A stretch of 36,675 bases of DNA from Lachnospiraceae bacterium (lineage in GTDB: Bacteria; Bacillota; Clostridia; Lachnospirales; Lachnospiraceae). Positions 7,571 through 15,866 of this stretch are shown one piece after another. The translations under genes and the position numbers were made by a program. Position 1 is the first letter of the stretch; each line of letters opens with the position of its first letter. The notes beneath the pieces were generated by a model, which did no database searches, was not told where the DNA came from, and saw nothing but the letters and a program-made list of their open reading frames with translations. The DNA lies in the NCBI GenBank assembly GCA_017544405.1, contig JAFYEE010000013.1, positions 1 to 36,675 on the forward strand. Reading direction: 5' to 3'.

Positions 7571-7990
7571 TCAATCGGATGCGGAAGAAGATTCCTCCTC
7601 ATCCGGAAAAGCAGCCTCGCGGACTTCGTCATCCGAAGGCTCGCCGTTCTTACTCTTGGAAAACCGATGGGTCAGCTCGGGAATCATATCCAGAATCTTG
7701 GTAAGATTATCCTGATTCTTGATGCTCAGGATCCGCGCATGTCCATCCTGGATCACAAGAATGCAATTGGGACTCATCTTGCCGCCCATTCCGCCCATTC
7801 CTTTATCCTTGCTGTTCTTCTGATCCTTGCCGGATCCGGCAGCCAGTCCGAAGGATACATCCACCAGCGGAATGATCGTGACATCCCCGATCTGCGTCGG
7901 ATTACCGACCACGGTCTTCGTGGATAGGATGCTGTCCATCCCTTTCAGCAGCGAATTGACTACGCTCTCCTTACGATCCAAATCAGCCAT
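7571..7990 (-). CDS. ytfJ: GerW family sporulation protein (YtfJ)
   Basis: 139 residues. The ATG at 7990 follows AGAGGGGAATCT; the six upstream in-frame codons lack a site. Family marks are the IGDVTIIPLVDVSFGLAAGSG block, a short glycine/methionine-rich stretch (GMGGMGGKMSP), and the C-terminal ILVIQDGHARILSI strand pair. The C-terminus is acidic and serine-rich. GerW/YtfJ in Bacillus is a spore inner-membrane-associated protein needed for normal germination. It overlaps the upstream DUF2953 gene by 8 bp, the same pairing as ytfI-ytfJ, which supports both assignments. Whether this organism sporulates cannot be judged from the window; GerW also occurs in non-sporulating Clostridia. Confidence 0.92.
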   Translation of the reverse strand: MADLDRKESVVNSLLKGMDSILSTKTVVGNPTQIGDVTIIPLVDVSFGLAAGSGKDQKNSKDKGMGGMGGKMSPNCILVIQDGHARILSIKNQDNLTKILDMIPELTHRFSKSKNGEPSDDEVREAAFPDEEESSSASD

Positions 7991-9068
7991 AGATTCCCCT
8001 CTTTTCAAGGAGCTCCTCTTTGCGCTCCTTATGCTTTTTTATTCTGGTGCGAAGCAACTTCAGCCGCCGGTCAAGCCAGATCAGCAGCCCCTGCCATGCG
8101 ATATACCCCAGGAAAAAATGTCCCCGGACCTTCGCCCGTCCGTCCAGCATTTTCTCCTCAAAATCGGGATCCACACGGCTCCCCCTCCGGAAGCGCCGCG
8201 CGTACAGACAGTAGATCCCATAGATATATCCGGTGGTATCCGGCGATCCGGTCCCATAGGTCAGATCGGCGTACACAGAGTGGGGGATCAGCACCTTCAG
8301 AACGCGCCCGATCCGCTTCTTCCCGTCTCGCAGGAAGCTCTGTGTCTTCTCATCTTCCCAGAGTCTCTTCCAGAAATCCAGATCCCACAAAAACAATTTG
8401 ATTTTATCATAGCCCCGGTGAAATGTGTTAGATATTTTTTCGGTGAAGGGGACCTTCTCCTTCTCCGGATGCTCCGCATCCGCTTCCCCTTCGGGATCGT
8501 CCGCTCCTTCGAATGGAGGCTCCGGAGCAGCTTCCGGTTTTTCTTCGGAAGCGCCCGGGATTGGGGACGGCTCCGTCTCTTTGCCGGATGCATCTGCCGT
8601 TTGGGGCTCCTCTTTCCCGGCGTTGTACTCTTCTTTGGTCGCTTCTTTTGTCTCTTCTATATTCTCTTCCGGATACGCTTCTTCTTTGTCTGTTTCCCGA
8701 TCCGCTTTATTTACAGCGTCCTTCTCTGCTTTTTTCTCTGCTTCCTTCTCTGCTTCCTTCTCTGCTTCCTTCTTCGCAGCCTCTGAGCCGGGCAGTGCCA
8801 TCTTATAGACCGGAATTCCGAAGAGCCGCAGCTTCACCAGTCCGGGATCCGGATATTTCACACCGGCGCCCACGATACCGAGCAGCCAGCTGATCTTCAG
8901 CTTTCCGGCATAGGGGGTGAGTCCATCCTCTCCCGGATGCGCTTCCCCTTCCAGCCGGTAGCAGAAGGGCGTCCATAAGACGAGCAGCACCAAAAGCAGC
9001 ACCAGCCCGAGGAGGCACAGCAGGATGATCCCGAGGACGGATAAGATTTTTAAAACCACTGCCCACAT
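7983..9068 (-). CDS. DUF2953 domain-containing membrane protein (YtfI-like)
   Basis: 361 residues. The ATG at 9068 is supported by AGGGAG 8 nt upstream; a TTG two codons earlier is too close to that site. An N-terminal membrane helix (about 5-33, very Leu/Val-rich) is followed by a short beta-rich domain. A long acidic low-complexity linker follows (about 95-210), opening with tandem Glu-Lys-Glu-Ala units and rich in Glu, Pro and Ala. The C-terminal DUF2953 region contains HSVYADLTYGTGSPDTTGYIYG and an FHLGY-like segment (HFFLGYIAW). YtfI pairs with GerW/YtfJ in Bacillus; its biochemical role is unknown. The linker makes this copy longer than the roughly 220-residue Bacillus homologue. The gene overlaps gerW downstream and the small ORF upstream. 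Confidence 0.87.
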   Translation of the reverse strand: MWAVVLKILSVLGIILLCLLGLVLLLVLLVLWTPFCYRLEGEAHPGEDGLTPYAGKLKISWLLGIVGAGVKYPDPGLVKLRLFGIPVYKMALPGSEAAKKEAEKEAEKEAEKKAEKDAVNKADRETDKEEAYPEENIEETKEATKEEYNAGKEEPQTADASGKETEPSPIPGASEEKPEAAPEPPFEGADDPEGEADAEHPEKEKVPFTEKISNTFHRGYDKIKLFLWDLDFWKRLWEDEKTQSFLRDGKKRIGRVLKVLIPHSVYADLTYGTGSPDTTGYIYGIYCLYARRFRRGSRVDPDFEEKMLDGRAKVRGHFFLGYIAWQGLLIWLDRRLKLLRTRIKKHKERKEELLEKRGIYG

Positions 9069-9379
9069 AGGCAAAACTCCCTCAGATTGTAATCTCCCCG
9101 CACCGCAAAACAGTCCTCCGTCATGACAGCGACCAGCTGCGCCGCGGTCTCCGGTCCGGATGCGATGCCACAGACCGCCAGTTCTCTTCCTTCATAGGCC
9201 TTGCTCAAAAGATTCCCTGACGGGATCAGATCCAGCTGATCCTGCTCGCAGGCGGCCGGTGTGATGAGATACAGGCCGCCTTTCGCCGCTTCCAGCCTGG
9301 CCCGCAGATCTGCGGAATTTTTCCCCTTCAGATCCTCACTGATATAAAATTGCGGAAAGAATTTCAGATGCGCGCTCAT
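9050..9379 (-). CDS. Hypothetical protein, first gene of the DUF2953-gerW operon
   Basis: 109 residues, unrecognised. The predicted protein is mixed alpha/beta with no signal peptide or membrane helix, and has four cysteines (one near residue 44, one in VCGIASG, and two in the C-terminal FCLCGQWF). Its 3' end overlaps the DUF2953 start by 19 bp, which argues for translational coupling and for a real gene. No Shine-Dalgarno precedes the ATG at 9379, and an extended -10 (TGCTATACT, 9390-9398) would put the transcript start about 4 nt before the ATG, so a leaderless mRNA is possible. No function is proposed. Confidence 0.65.
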   Translation of the reverse strand: MSAHLKFFPQFYISEDLKGKNSADLRARLEAAKGGLYLITPAACEQDQLDLIPSGNLLSKAYEGRELAVCGIASGPETAAQLVAVMTEDCFAVRGDYNLREFCLCGQWF

Positions 9380-9389
9380 AACATGTAAT

Positions 9390-9398
9390 AGTATAGCA
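9390..9398 (-). promoter_or_regulatory. Extended -10 promoter of the DUF2953-gerW operon
   Basis: Minus strand TGCTATACT is an extended -10 element (9390-9398) with no good -35 at the expected distance. The implied start point is about 4 nt upstream of the ATG at 9379. Confidence 0.5.
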
Positions 9399-9424
9399 TA
9401 ACACGTGAAAAATCGCGAAAAGAT

Positions 9425-9454
9425 TTGACAATCGGCGCCTTTTCACAATATGAT
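9425..9454 (+). promoter_or_regulatory. SigmaA-type promoter of the HD-GYP-like gene
   Basis: Perfect -35 TTGACA (9425-9430), an 18-bp spacer, and -10 TATGAT (9449-9454) on the plus strand, divergent from the promoter at 9390-9398. Confidence 0.72.
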
Positions 9455-9495
9455 ATAGATGTCGTAAAATGTGTGGGAAGGAGGTGTCATTCGTC

Positions 9496-10551
9496 TTGAA
9501 AACCATAACCCGAATGGAGTTAAAACCCGGCATGGTTCTGGCTGAGCCCATAGAACATGGCGGAGAGGTTTTGTTCAAGGCAGGACGCAAGGTTGACGAG
9601 CGTGTCATCGAGCGCATCTCCCGTTATAACATCCTGACCGTTACGATCATGGAAAATGTCGACTTTGCCAAGACCCACTACGAGAAGATCCAGTACAGCA
9701 AGGAATTTCAGGATTTTGTCAGCGTGTACCGCGAGCAGCTTCTGGTCTACAAGGCGGTCATGATCAGCTATCTCGGCACCAAGATGTCGATTGATTCTTC
9801 CGTTCTGATGAATATCTACCGGACGATCTACGACAAGGTATCCTCCGACAAGCAGCTTCTGGATTATATTTACAACATGATGCCCGGAGAGGATGAACTC
9901 ACCTATACCGCGTCCCTGAATGCTGCGCTTCTGTGCGGCTCTTTCGCGAACTGGCTGGGTTTGCCGGAGGACGAGAAGAAAAAGCTGATCCTCTGCGGCT
10001 TCTACTACGATATCGGAAAGTGGAAGCTTCCGAACGAAATCCTCTGGAAGCCAGGAAAGCTGACCGAGGAAGAATATGCCCTGGTCAAAAAGCACCCGGT
10101 CATCGGCTACGCGCTGGTGCGTAATGACACAAATCTGAGCGAGCATATCAAGAACGCCATCATCATGCACCACGAGCGCATGGACGGTTCCGGCTATCCA
10201 TATCATATGCGCGGGGAGAAGATCGACATATATGCCAGATACATGGCCATCGTGGATACCTACGTTGCCATGGCCTCGCCCCGGACGCACCGCAGAGCCT
10301 TCACACCGCTCCAGATCATCGGAACACTGGAAAAGAGCCAGGACAAATTCGATGTCTCCATCCTAATGCCGCTGATCGAACGCATCTCGCAGGCCCAGAT
10401 CGGTACCAAAGTGCAGCTGAATGACGACTCCGTCTGGGAAGTCATGCTGATCTCCAAGCATCCCTATTCCCGGCCGGTCCTTCGTAGCGAAGAGGATGTC
10501 ATCCTGAACCTGGCCGAGCATCCGGAGCTTGAAATCGTCAAACTGGCCTAG
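9496..10551 (+). CDS. HD-GYP domain protein with degenerate metal site
   Basis: 351 residues. The start is the TTG at 9496 because AAGGAGGT ends about 10 nt upstream; the ATG at 9469 precedes that site. An N-terminal region of about 110 residues (ELKPGMVLAEPI, typical of HD-GYP proteins) leads into an HD-GYP domain. The hallmark HHERMDGSGYP (His about 225) and KKHPVIGYAL (His about 200) are intact. The first ligand is changed from the usual THS to TAS (Ala about 139), the HD dyad reads YD (about 171-172), and the later DxxDA reads DTYVA. HD-GYP enzymes hydrolyse cyclic dinucleotides with a two- or three-metal centre. Loss of two histidines suggests reduced or absent catalysis and a possible binding or regulatory role. 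It is monocistronic with its own promoter and terminator. Confidence 0.88.
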   Translation: MKTITRMELKPGMVLAEPIEHGGEVLFKAGRKVDERVIERISRYNILTVTIMENVDFAKTHYEKIQYSKEFQDFVSVYREQLLVYKAVMISYLGTKMSIDSSVLMNIYRTIYDKVSSDKQLLDYIYNMMPGEDELTYTASLNAALLCGSFANWLGLPEDEKKKLILCGFYYDIGKWKLPNEILWKPGKLTEEEYALVKKHPVIGYALVRNDTNLSEHIKNAIIMHHERMDGSGYPYHMRGEKIDIYARYMAIVDTYVAMASPRTHRRAFTPLQIIGTLEKSQDKFDVSILMPLIERISQAQIGTKVQLNDDSVWEVMLISKHPYSRPVLRSEEDVILNLAEHPELEIVKLA

Positions 10552-10572
10552 TTCCCAGGCATGAAAATCATA

Positions 10573-10608
10573 AAAACCGTCCCATCCGAAACCGGATGAG
10601 ACGGTTTT
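10573..10608. terminator. Bidirectional terminator between convergent genes
   Basis: A stem of about 13 bp (AAAACCGTC... / ...GACGGTTTT) with a short loop. The plus strand continues with TTTTCTTTTC after the HD-GYP gene, and the minus strand with TTTTTATG after the SEDS-PBP gene. Confidence 0.85.
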
Positions 10609-10637
10609 CTTTTCTAAATCCAAACCGCGTAAGGAAG

Positions 10638-13538
10638 CTATTCCGTCTCCGCCTCCGCAAGCGGATGGGTCTCAAAATAACAGTCAAAGATCCGGCGCGC
10701 CAACGGCACGGCATAATCTCCGCCGGAGCCGGCCCCCTCGATGATGACGGTGATCGCCACCTGCGGATCCTCCGCGGGAGCGTACCCGGTAAACCATGCA
10801 TGGGACTCTCCTTTTACTTCGCCGAATTCCGCGGAACCGGTCTTGCCCGCCGCCCGGTACCGGTCGGACTGCAGCTTGGTCGCCGTTCCGGACGCGACCA
10901 CTTCCTCCATCATCTCCCGAAGAAAGGCGGACTCCTCCTCGCGGAACCACCTTCCGCCACTGACCGGCGAAAAGGTTTTGACCGCATTTCCTTCCGCAGT
11001 CACTACGCGCTCGACCAGATACGGCTTCATCCAAACGCCGCCATTCGCGATGGCGGTCGTGATCAGGTGCAGATGCAGCGGTGTCATCAGGGTCGTCCCC
11101 TGCCCGATGGAGGTCTGCATACGATCATAGGTCCCCAGCGATTCGCCGGCCGGCGTCACGGAGACCGCACAGGGCAGGTCGATGGGAAGGGAGCTTCCGA
11201 AGGAGCGTTCTTCCAGAAATTCCCCAAACTCCTTCCAATCCAGTCCCATGCCGATATTCGCAAAGGAGGAATTGCAGGATTTGGCGAAGGATTTCGTAAA
11301 ATCAACGTTCCCGTGGCTGATCCCGTGATAGCAGCTGATGGAATTACCGTCCTTGCTGAAATGCCCGTTACAGCTGTAGCGGTATTTTTTCCATGCATCG
11401 CCCTCCTGCTCATAATAGGCCAGCGCCGTCAGGATCTTGAAGGTGGATCCGGGGGGATACAGTCCGTGCGTCACACGGTTCACGAGAACGGAGCTGTCTT
11501 CATCCTGCGTCAGCTCCTCCCACTGCGCCTCAATCTCCGACGGGTCAAAATCCGGGTGGGAAAGCTCCGCCAGGATCCGTCCCGTCTTCACCTCCGTCAC
11601 GATCACGGCACCGTCGTACATCTTCAGATAATCATCCGCGATCTGCTGCATTTCCACATTCAGGGTCGTATAAACATTGTCCCCGGGATTCTTGCGCTCC
11701 GCGGTATCATTGGCCACCTTGGCCGGAATGCTGATATGGGTATTGATCAGATAGTAGTTGGCCAGACTCTCCACGCCGCTCCGGCCCATCACATCGTATC
11801 CGACCGCATGGGCAAAGAGCCGCCCGTAAGGATAGACTCTGGTCTCATTCTGCTCCGCATCCAGCCTGCTCTCGGCCAGCACATCCCCGTCAGCGGAATA
11901 GATCGTACCCCGGTAATTGCGGCTGAGGATCGTCTCCTGCCTGGAATTGTAGCTGTTGTTGATCAGGATCGTCTCATTGTGCTTCACATAATCGCCGATG
12001 TAAAAGCACATGGCACCGAACAAAAGGAAAAATCCGACCTGAACGGAAGGAACCACGAGGGCGGACAGACGGAAGCGGCTTTTACGCTTTTTCCCTTCCT
12101 TCCGCTCCATAGCCGCCTCCTGCCCAGATTCCTCCTGCAGGGATTCTTCTCCCGAAGGCTCCTCATCCTCCGCCTCCGCCCCGGCGTCAATACTCAGGAG
12201 CTCCCCGGAGGGAGACAGACGCCCGGATTCATACCGGACCATCTTAAGATAGGAACCCTCAAAGATTCCGAACAGGAAGCACACCGTCATGGCAGAGCTT
12301 CGCCCGTAACTGATCAGAGGTAGCGTCACACCGGTCAGCGGGATGAATTTCAGGCCACCGCCGATGGTGAGAAATGCCTGAAACAGGATCAGTACGCCGG
12401 TTCCGAACATGAGGCATCCGTAGAAGCGATCCCTGCACAGTCTCGCGCAGCGCAGCATCTCAAAGCAGATCACCAGGAAGATCACGATCAGGCAGATTCC
12501 AAAGATCAGCCCGAATTCCTCACAGATCGCGGAAAAAATGAAATCCGCCTCCACAAAGGGAATATCCTCCGGATTGCCCTGCAAAAGCCCCATTCCGAAC
12601 CAGCTTCCCGAAGTGATCGCAAAAAGGGACTGGGTGATCTGATATCCCTTGCCGTCGATGTAAGTCCAGGGATCCTTCCAGGCCAGAAAACGGGACCGGA
12701 CATGCGCGAATCTCTGATACGCGATATAGGAAGCAAGCACACCACCCACCGCGCCCAGCAGCAGATACCGCACCTTCTCGGTCATGGCATAGACGATCAA
12801 CACATAGGTTGCAAAATAAATGAGCGCGCTCCCGAGGTCCCGGGACATGACCAGGATCAGCACATGGGCTCCGGCCAGCACGGCGCTCAGCGCCACATGC
12901 GTCAGATCGGCCTTCCTGCAGAGCATGGCGGCGAGATAGAAAAGGTACAGGATCTTGACGAATTCCGAGGGCTGAAACGTAAGCCCCGCCACGGTGAAGG
13001 TGATCTTGGATCCGTTGGTCAGCTCTCCCAGCAAAAGCACCGCCGCAAGTGCTCCGATCCCGAACAGTCCGTAAGCCCAGGTCAGTTTTTTCCAGATCGG
13101 AACCCGGTCAAAGAGATACGGAATGACCAGGCAAATGGCGAAGGCGACCAGAACCGCCAGAAACTGCTTGTACGCCTTCTCAAACTGCAGCCGGGAAATC
13201 ACGGAAAAACCGATGCCCAGCAGCATGCAGAAATTGTTCAGCACCAGACGGTTCACCTTGTCATAGATCAAGGAATACAACAGGATCATCGCGAAGAGAA
13301 AGAGCAGCAAAAATCCGAACAGATACAGATATCTCTGCTCTCCCGTGACAAACGTAAGATCCAGAAAGCACAGGAACAGAAAGGCCATCATGCAGGCATT
13401 CTGCAGGCCGTAGAGCGCATCCCTGCGAAGACGGTTCGGAAGCACAAAAATCAAAACATCCATCCCCGTATAGAGAAGCATGAAAGCCAGAATCACATAT
13501 TTGGAAAGTTCTACCACATAATTCTGTAAAGTGATCAT
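10638..13538 (-). CDS. SEDS glycosyltransferase (FtsW/RodA) fused to class B penicillin-binding transpeptidase
   Basis: A single 966-residue open frame. Residues about 1-440 are a multi-pass FtsW/RodA/SpoVE-type SEDS protein with AGLTFQPSEFVKI, YQITQSLFAITSGSWFGMGL and VEADFIFSAICEEFG (Asp about 332, aligning with the catalytic Asp of RodA/FtsW), and the late GVTLPLISYGRSS motif. An acidic then basic linker (about 440-490) precedes another membrane helix (about 494-514) and a short-pedestal transpeptidase with STFK (Ser about 698), SCN (about 754-756) and KTGS (Lys about 899). SEDS enzymes polymerise lipid II and their cognate bPBP cross-links the glycan; here both reside in one chain. The bPBP half resembles the compact PbpA type. 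The start ATG lies 1 nt past the U32 stop. It is the last gene of the ruvA-ruvB-zapA-U32 operon. Elongation versus division role is undetermined. Confidence 0.95.
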   Translation of the reverse strand: MITLQNYVVELSKYVILAFMLLYTGMDVLIFVLPNRLRRDALYGLQNACMMAFLFLCFLDLTFVTGEQRYLYLFGFLLLFLFAMILLYSLIYDKVNRLVLNNFCMLLGIGFSVISRLQFEKAYKQFLAVLVAFAICLVIPYLFDRVPIWKKLTWAYGLFGIGALAAVLLLGELTNGSKITFTVAGLTFQPSEFVKILYLFYLAAMLCRKADLTHVALSAVLAGAHVLILVMSRDLGSALIYFATYVLIVYAMTEKVRYLLLGAVGGVLASYIAYQRFAHVRSRFLAWKDPWTYIDGKGYQITQSLFAITSGSWFGMGLLQGNPEDIPFVEADFIFSAICEEFGLIFGICLIVIFLVICFEMLRCARLCRDRFYGCLMFGTGVLILFQAFLTIGGGLKFIPLTGVTLPLISYGRSSAMTVCFLFGIFEGSYLKMVRYESGRLSPSGELLSIDAGAEAEDEEPSGEESLQEESGQEAAMERKEGKKRKSRFRLSALVVPSVQVGFFLLFGAMCFYIGDYVKHNETILINNSYNSRQETILSRNYRGTIYSADGDVLAESRLDAEQNETRVYPYGRLFAHAVGYDVMGRSGVESLANYYLINTHISIPAKVANDTAERKNPGDNVYTTLNVEMQQIADDYLKMYDGAVIVTEVKTGRILAELSHPDFDPSEIEAQWEELTQDEDSSVLVNRVTHGLYPPGSTFKILTALAYYEQEGDAWKKYRYSCNGHFSKDGNSISCYHGISHGNVDFTKSFAKSCNSSFANIGMGLDWKEFGEFLEERSFGSSLPIDLPCAVSVTPAGESLGTYDRMQTSIGQGTTLMTPLHLHLITTAIANGGVWMKPYLVERVVTAEGNAVKTFSPVSGGRWFREEESAFLREMMEEVVASGTATKLQSDRYRAAGKTGSAEFGEVKGESHAWFTGYAPAEDPQVAITVIIEGAGSGGDYAVPLARRIFDCYFETHPLAEAETE

Positions 13539-13539
13539 A

Positions 13540-15807
13540 TCATTCTACCGGCCGGCTCTCATATCCGGTGGTATATTCCAAAGGCGGTCTGCCGCCTCCG
13601 GTCCTCTCCTTCACGTAAAAATTCAAAACAGCCTCGGTCTCCTTCCCATCCTCCGTCGACAGCTCGAGCCGCAGGCAGCTTTTGCCGACCCAGTGCCCCA
13701 GATTCTTATGAAGGCTGGACGGAACCGAATTGTAGATCAGATTCAGACAGTGCAGGCAATCCACCCTTACGGGGAATTCCTTGCGGTAACGGTCCTGAAG
13801 CGGCAAAAGGTGCTGCTTCGCGTCCCCGATACATCCGTGCAGCGTCTTCTGCACGCAGTTGGCCGTGACCATCAGCGGACACCTTCCGTAGATGACCCGG
13901 CTGATCTCGGAGCTGAGAAACCCCGCCTGTGCCAGCGGTCCCATCAGAGCGCCGCACTCCGCGCCGGAAAGCTCCAGGGGAAGCGTAACCCGATCGGCCA
14001 GCTCGCGCAGCAGCCTTATGGCCTCCGCATTCCACAGATAAATGCTGTGATCCGCGCTCAGGCAAAAGTCCTCGGGAAGCGCCCCACTGCGGCGCATTCC
14101 GCATAGATCCCAAAGATCTTCGAGGTTCCGGATGAGGGCACCGTCAAAGAGGATCTCCCGGACCAGCGGCGCATTTTTCCCGCGGATCACGGAAGGGAGC
14201 TTTCCGGTGACCAGATCAAAGGCTCTTGCATCTTCCGCTCTACGGATCCTGCAAAGCGCCAGAAATACCTTTCCGCCGCCCGCGCGGTAATCCTCCAGCT
14301 CCCGCTCAAACAGGGTCGTATCGCCCGACAGATACAGTGCTTCTTCGATCAGAAGAAGGCCGATCCTCGGAAGGCAGTCCGAGGCGAGGACCTGCCCAAG
14401 CTGCTCCTTCGTGCTGACCAGCACTTCGTGCACGGGGCAGGCAAAGAGTCCCTTGTCCGCACGGGGCGCGCCGTTACTTTCGGGGCGCGCGGGGGAGGTA
14501 CCCGTCCGCGAACGGGAGGGAACCAGCCCATAGGATGCGATGATACAGTCCTCAATCTCACGCAGCGATCTTCTACGGATCTCATTGATCCCCTTCAGCG
14601 AATAGAACACCTTTCCCTGCAGGGTAATCCGGAACTTTTCTTCCTCCGGGGCAAAGACCGTATGGCCCAGTTTGCAGAGTCCCCGCAGCACATCCTCCTC
14701 ACTGATGGGGCGGTTTTGCGCTTCCTGCACCGTCTCTCCGCTTACCTGTACCGCATAGTCCCCGGAAATGGCGGTCAGACGCGCGGGCTCCCCCGGCAGC
14801 AGGCTCATCGAGAAGGATACCTTCCGCTTCGGCAGCCCCTCCGGGCCGGCCGGCTCCAGGTACTGTCTGCGGATCTCTTCCAGCAGCTGCTCCGTCTGTC
14901 CCCGATATCCCGGTGCCTCGCCGGAAATCATTTCCGCACCGTTTCTCCTGTGATAATAGCCGTCCGATACCCCGCCCCGCACATAGAGAGAGGCGAGCAT
15001 CTCCCGCTCCCGCTCCGTGATGGCAAAATTCCCCTTCCGGCAGCGGTCGATCAGGTTCCGGTAGATGCCGGTAACGCCGGCGACATATTCGGGGCTCTTC
15101 ATGCGTCCCTCGATCTTGAAGGAGTCGATCCCCGCTTCCAGTAGTTCCGGGATCAGCGCGGAGGTATTCAGATCCTTCAGACTGAGCGGATAGCTTCCGC
15201 AGTAAGGCAGTCTGCAGGGCTGTGCGCATCTGCCGCGGTTGCCGCTTCTGCCGCCAAGCATACTGCTGAAAAGACATTGTCCGGAATAGCTGTAGCAAAG
15301 CGCTCCATGGATGAAGCATTCCATCTCGAGACCGGTCTGCCGCTTTATGGCAAGGACTTCCTTAAGGGAAAGCTCCCGGGCCGGTACGATGCGTGTCACG
15401 CCCAGGGACCCCAAAAGCTCCGCTCCCTTCGGACCCGTGACGGACAGCTGCGTACTCGCATGCAGGGCCAGGACCGGAAAACATTCCCGAAGCAGCCGGA
15501 TCACGCCGAGATCCTGCACGATCACACCGTCCAGTCCCTCCTCGTAATAAGGAGACAGGAAATCCGGCAAAAGCGTCATCTCGGATTCCTTGACCAGCGT
15601 GTTGACGGTCAGATAGACCTTCCGTCCGTAGAGATGGGCAAAACGGATGGCCGCCTTCAGATCCTCTTCTGTGAAATTGTCCGCATAGACTCTGGCTCCG
15701 AAGCTCTTGCCGGCCAGATATACCGCGTCCGCGCCGGCACGGATCGCTCCGTAAAAGGCTTCCGGAGAGCCGGCGGGCGCAAGGAGTTCACTCTTGTATT
15801 TTTTCAT
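13540..15807 (-). CDS. Peptidase U32 family protein (YhbU/RlhA-like, with DUF3656-type C-terminus)
   Basis: 755 residues. The N-terminal U32 barrel carries ELLAPAGSPEAFYGAIRAGADAVYLAG and VYLTVNTL. The family signature ECFIHGALCYSYSGQCLFSS is followed by a cysteine cluster (GNRGRCAQPCRLPY) that in RlhA-type members binds an Fe-S cluster, and by DSFKIEGRMKSPEYVAGVTGIYR. The roughly 400-residue C-terminal extension is shared with RlhA-type proteins and has more cysteines near its end (DCLHCLNLIYNS). U32 members are now associated with RNA hydroxylation (RlhA) and prenol-quinone hydroxylation rather than proteolysis. A 23S rRNA hydroxylase role is plausible but unproved. No clear Shine-Dalgarno precedes the ATG at 15807, which is unusual here. 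Confidence 0.92.
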   Translation of the reverse strand: MKKYKSELLAPAGSPEAFYGAIRAGADAVYLAGKSFGARVYADNFTEEDLKAAIRFAHLYGRKVYLTVNTLVKESEMTLLPDFLSPYYEEGLDGVIVQDLGVIRLLRECFPVLALHASTQLSVTGPKGAELLGSLGVTRIVPARELSLKEVLAIKRQTGLEMECFIHGALCYSYSGQCLFSSMLGGRSGNRGRCAQPCRLPYCGSYPLSLKDLNTSALIPELLEAGIDSFKIEGRMKSPEYVAGVTGIYRNLIDRCRKGNFAITEREREMLASLYVRGGVSDGYYHRRNGAEMISGEAPGYRGQTEQLLEEIRRQYLEPAGPEGLPKRKVSFSMSLLPGEPARLTAISGDYAVQVSGETVQEAQNRPISEEDVLRGLCKLGHTVFAPEEEKFRITLQGKVFYSLKGINEIRRRSLREIEDCIIASYGLVPSRSRTGTSPARPESNGAPRADKGLFACPVHEVLVSTKEQLGQVLASDCLPRIGLLLIEEALYLSGDTTLFERELEDYRAGGGKVFLALCRIRRAEDARAFDLVTGKLPSVIRGKNAPLVREILFDGALIRNLEDLWDLCGMRRSGALPEDFCLSADHSIYLWNAEAIRLLRELADRVTLPLELSGAECGALMGPLAQAGFLSSEISRVIYGRCPLMVTANCVQKTLHGCIGDAKQHLLPLQDRYRKEFPVRVDCLHCLNLIYNSVPSSLHKNLGHWVGKSCLRLELSTEDGKETEAVLNFYVKERTGGGRPPLEYTTGYESRPVE

Positions 15808-15837
15808 GGATTTGTGTGTAGGATAAGGGATTTAAGA

Positions 15838-15863
15838 AAGGCTGTCCGCAAGGGACAGCCTTT
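15838..15863 (-). terminator. Hairpin between zapA and the U32 gene
   Basis: An 11-bp perfect stem (AAAGGCTGTCC / GGACAGCCTTT) with a 4- to 5-nt loop. The minus strand then reads CTTAAAT, a poor T-tract, so it may only partly terminate or may protect the upstream ruvAB-zapA mRNA. Confidence 0.5.
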
Positions 15864-15866
15864 GAA

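Noticed and set aside
10596..12323. A 575-codon plus-strand open frame opposite the SEDS-PBP gene
   Set aside because: Antisense shadow of a GC-rich coding region; the minus-strand frame has all catalytic motifs, and this frame has no promoter or known domain.
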